Of a stretch of DNA of 64,000 nt, positions 60,801 to 64,000 are shown piece after piece. The stretch's first letter is position 1, and every line of letters begins with the position of its first letter. A model generated the notes under the pieces. It did no database searches and was not told the DNA's origin. It worked only from the letters and a program-made list of their open reading frames with translations. Both the position numbers and the translations under genes were made by a program. Source of the stretch: Gibbula magus. Lineage: Eukaryota > Mollusca > Gastropoda > Trochida > Trochidae. The stretch is from the NCBI GenBank assembly GCA_936450465.1, contig OW388291.1:81977436-82041435 (forward strand), in the 5' to 3' direction.

Positions 60801-61970
60801 CATGTTTAAGCGACAGGCAAGTAACGAAACCTTTCCAATCAATGAAGCTAAGTTGAGAGATGGCCTCTGGTACTGTGCTGCCTGTTCCTCTGGCACACTA
60901 TGTCAATGGTGTATATGGATCCACAACACAAGACACTTGCACAACATGTGAAGAGAAGAAATTACGAATACCTCGTACAACATGTGCCTAACATGGGAAC
61001 TGGGATCCATAAATAAACGAGATCATTCTGACTTCAAAGTCAAGACGATTTAGTGGTACTGATAATCTATGAGCGAATCTTGGAAATTGGGATTAATATT
61101 TGGGTGCCTGTGAACAGATGGCTTCTCTTACTCGTAGTGATTGTTCCCCTGACAATGAACGGCAATGTTGTATTTGGACCAATAACACACAACAGTCGTG
61201 CTTCACATGCGAAGAGGAGAAATTGTGAATAGACAATCATAGCTCGTTCAACAGATAATACTAGCTTCAAAGTCTGGAATATTAAGAGGCCCTCATAGTT
61301 TGTGACTGGATCTGGGTAAAAGGGATTGATATCTGTATACATGTGTGCAGAGCAGAAGGCTATTATACACATTGATTGTGAAAGTTATTGGATGGGTATA
61401 CAGTGACGTCCAGATAGACTTGATAAGCAGAGATGCAAACACAACGTGCCAATGATGTGTTGATTATCGTTCTTGAAATGAAGGCAGTGAGAAACAATCC
61501 GTTTCCATTACATCCAGAAGAAAGGATACATTGAACAAACGTAAAATTTAGATGCAATCAGGAAATGCATATTTCTGATCCAACTTCGACGGCAAAACTT
61601 CACACTCAAATGATTCAAAGGATTTACGTTTATAACGGAATGCATACTTTATAATTGTTAAAATTTTCTTCAACCATCTATAATTGGAAGCCCGTATTAT
61701 CAAACAATCCACTTTTAATGTGTAGCGATGTGTTAAAAAGACACAGAAGATATATGACATTGGTTTATTAATTCCATATCGGCTACCAGAAGTAAAAATA
61801 TCTTAATACTCATCCTCATAAGATGAGATATTCAATTCAGCTTAAATTATGTTTTTCTTTTGTATTAATTCAGTGATGTTTTATTTTTCATCGGTAGATC
61901 AGTTGCTAGAAGTAGCCAGTTGCAACAGTAACACTGTGACGTCATAAGGTAGTTCATTACTTCGGAACAT
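57876..61970. repeat. Right arm of the large inverted repeat (family U)
   Basis: Complement of 56,788-52,610; see the left arm. A hydrophobic frame on the minus strand (58,273-58,581) has a partner in the left arm on the plus strand (56,084-56,323). The nucleotide differences between them are largely replacement changes in one stretch and the third copy (49.8 kb) breaks the frame, so I do not call it a gene. Confidence 0.85.
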
Positions 61971-62114
61971 AGCTTTATCACACCAAAATTTCTTCTAAAT
62001 GAAACAACATGGTCTTAATACAATGGACTGATACTTGGTGTATTATCTAAGCTGCAATCATGTCATAAAGATACAAATTTAAGTATTTAGTATTTAGTAA
62101 TATTTCTTCCTTAA
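61971..62114. other. Junction sequence between right arm and tandem copy
   Basis: About 140 bp of AT-rich DNA with a small 'agtatttagtatttagtaatattt' type reiteration, ending at the TTAA target of the next element. Confidence 0.4.
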
Positions 62115-62656
62115 AGATGTCCGCTCCTTACTGTTAAAGTTCAAAAATGAAATACGATTAAGTAAAGATTTTTTCTCTTCTTTATTTACTTCATGATATT
62201 CTACGTCATCTACATACTATTAAAAAACAAATGAAATAAAGAAAATGTGACTTTAGAACCTCTAAAAAGTGCTTAAACAGCATAAATGGCCTAAATTTGA
62301 CTAAAAATGGGGATTTTCAGGTACATTTTGTGTCAAAGCTTAAAAAAACCCACACTGCCATATATATTTTTTCATCGATTTCGGTAGGGAAACATGAACT
62401 TTGTAACATATCAAAAAAGAAAAAAAAGTTTAATTCTAGAAATGTAGTATTTTAAAGTTTTTAGCAGTTTTTTTCTCATTTTCCCATAGACTCCCATGTT
62501 AAAACCCCACTATCTCACAGGCGTCATATCTCGAAAAAACCCACACTACCCCCTATTTTTTAATGCTGATTTTTCAATCATATACTTTGATCTTTTAAAA
62601 AATATAAGTTAGAAAATAAGTTTAATTCTATAAATTTGAGGAGCGAACATCCTTAA
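62111..62656. mobile_element. 538-bp non-autonomous piggyBac-like element with TTAA duplication
   Basis: TTAA at 62,111-62,114 and 62,653-62,656 brackets 62,115-62,652. The ends are imperfect inverted repeats: 'agatgtccgctcctt' and the complement of 'gaggagcgaacatcc', 12 of 15 matching. The empty site is visible in the related copy at about 59,017-59,030 ('cttccttaaataagac'). Inside, two related halves each contain 'aaaaaacccacact' followed later by 'agtttaattcta'. There is no transposase. TTAA target duplication is the hallmark of piggyBac elements. Confidence 0.75.
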
Positions 62657-64000
62657 ATAAGACATCGGTGTCAATTAAAGTAATGTAGTAAAGGCGAGAA
62701 CAAATTGGATGAGTGTTGCCTTGCCCACAGTGGCATGCATAGCTTAGCATTAGGAATACATGTACATATATGTTCGCAGATGCTATCCTAATGCTGTACA
62801 TTAACATGGTTTAATTTGCACATCAGTAAATTTTCCCTATTGTTCTTTCATCAGTATATTTTTCACACACCATGTCAAGGTTTTAGACCTGAAATTTCAT
62901 GTTTTAGACTTGTTAAGGTAAGTTGCTTAACAACCATTACATTTAGTTTAATTTTAGTAAGTTTGTGTCCTAGTTGCTCTCTATTCCTAAAATATAACGG
63001 GCCTCGGCAATTTAAAAAATTGGGGCCTTTGCTCAATTATTTTAAATGAATTGAAATTTATCCTACAGCTTGTATACATGGTCTGTGGTCCTGTAATGCC
63101 CTTCTAACATTGTTTCTAAGCGACACCTGTGATTCTACTGTCCATGAGCTGTCGTATTAAAATGGCAATGTAAAGAGTGATACATTATATATGATAACTT
63201 TGTTTCTTTCACGATTCGTGTCCTAACTTGAATGACAACTACAGATTAAACATGGCCACTGTGTTTTTGTATTCATTTCAGATTGTGGGATCATTTATTG
63301 TAATTTAAACATCTTATTTCACTCATGTTGGTCGGAAATAATTATTGAATTTCACTTAATATAATGATTGCTCCTTCTCATTTCATTTCTGTACAATTAC
63401 AGGTACGGTGAACATGTACGATGCAATTGTCCCTCATCACAACATCATATTATTATAGTCCATGTTGAACTACTCATTTAAACCTCTGCTGAAAAAGTTA
63501 AATATTCGTAGTATTTGTATAAGCATCTTCCGTTGTCATTGTTAATGTTCATAAGGCAGTAGGGAGATACAATTCTAGAGGAATTGCATCAATAAGATTT
63601 GACAATTTGAGTTAAGTTTCAATTTGAAAACCTAACACTGACATGCATGGATCAGCCTCTTTAATGTCAGGTTAATAACAATATTCCCAATATTCTTTTT
63701 CCAACAACACTCGGTGGTTGACTAATCATGAAGATCAATAGACTCTGACATTCTTTATTAAATTCAAATCGTATTGTGCAGCTTTATTGCATTGTTCATT
63801 GTTCAATAGCTTGTTGCAAACTATGCGATGGAAAGGAGATTGAAATAGAACTCAGAATGTACTCCTTATCAAACAAAATTGAATCAATATACAGTATGTG
63901 TTAATAAGTGATATTTTAAATATTTCCGTTGAATTAATTTATTAAATACACTCATTAACATTGACTGATATGTTGAAATAGTTGATATAGTTGATATTCT
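62657..64000 (-). repeat. Family U partial copy, tandem to the right arm
   Basis: Matches 59,025-60,365 in the same orientation with an offset of about 3.63 kb and few indels. It includes block K (63,480-63,850) and runs off the window edge. The 77-codon frame at 62,816-63,049 is not kept in the paralogous stretch. Confidence 0.85.

Overview
This is a repeat-rich, AT-rich stretch of animal nuclear DNA, most likely from a mollusc and plausibly a gastropod. The signs are an eukaryotic BEL/Pao LTR retrotransposon, a jockey/CR1-type LINE remnant, a tRNA-derived SINE with a tail of a kind common in gastropods and bivalves, and two elements of the oyster 'pearl'/Helentron type (tetranucleotide microsatellite followed by ~145-bp tandem monomers). 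There are no bacterial-style operons. I recognise no conserved host protein-coding gene; most short open frames here are chance. The species cannot be fixed from the sequence alone.

Layout. Positions 1-5,220 and ~8,080-21,540 are two diverged, same-orientation copies of one segment (called family A here). The second copy is much longer because it was invaded: a pearl-like element (8,757-9,375), a SINE with clear target-site duplications (9,634-9,933), a TIR element (10,604-11,053), a 750-bp expansion of a 12-bp minisatellite (13,389-14,138), a second pearl-like element (14,806-15,870), and an extra block at 17.1-19.69 kb holding a possible small three-exon gene and an RT-deleted LINE. From 21.5 to 24.0 kb lie small repeats, a truncated SINE and a nested TIR element. 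A 64-bp satellite with higher-order structure fills 24,241-27,708.

From about 27.7 kb to the end the DNA is a mosaic of copies, in both orientations, of a second complex repeat (called family U here, unit about 4 kb, no recognised coding function). It occurs as a direct pair (27.7-31.75 and 31.8-34.35 kb), as isolated pieces (36.6-37.1, 49.7-51.25 kb), as an inverted copy split by the retrotransposon (39.97-40.09 plus 47.12-49.1 kb), and as a large inverted repeat with ~4-kb arms (52.6-56.79 and 57.88-61.97 kb) around a 1.1-kb spacer. The right arm is partly repeated in tandem at 62.65-64 kb, where a 538-bp TTAA-flanked element has inserted.

The only long coding region is the BEL/Pao element (40,094-47,110): two 396-bp LTRs differing at 5 positions, a 5-bp target duplication, and a gag-protease-RT-RNase H-integrase frame broken by two in-frame stops. 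It is young but its polyprotein is not intact.

Themes worth following: two cases where a short motif present about once in one paralogous copy has become a large tandem array in another; the palindrome; and a candidate 83-residue cysteine-containing spliced gene at 17.4-18.15 kb. All similarity statements come from reading by eye, not from a search.
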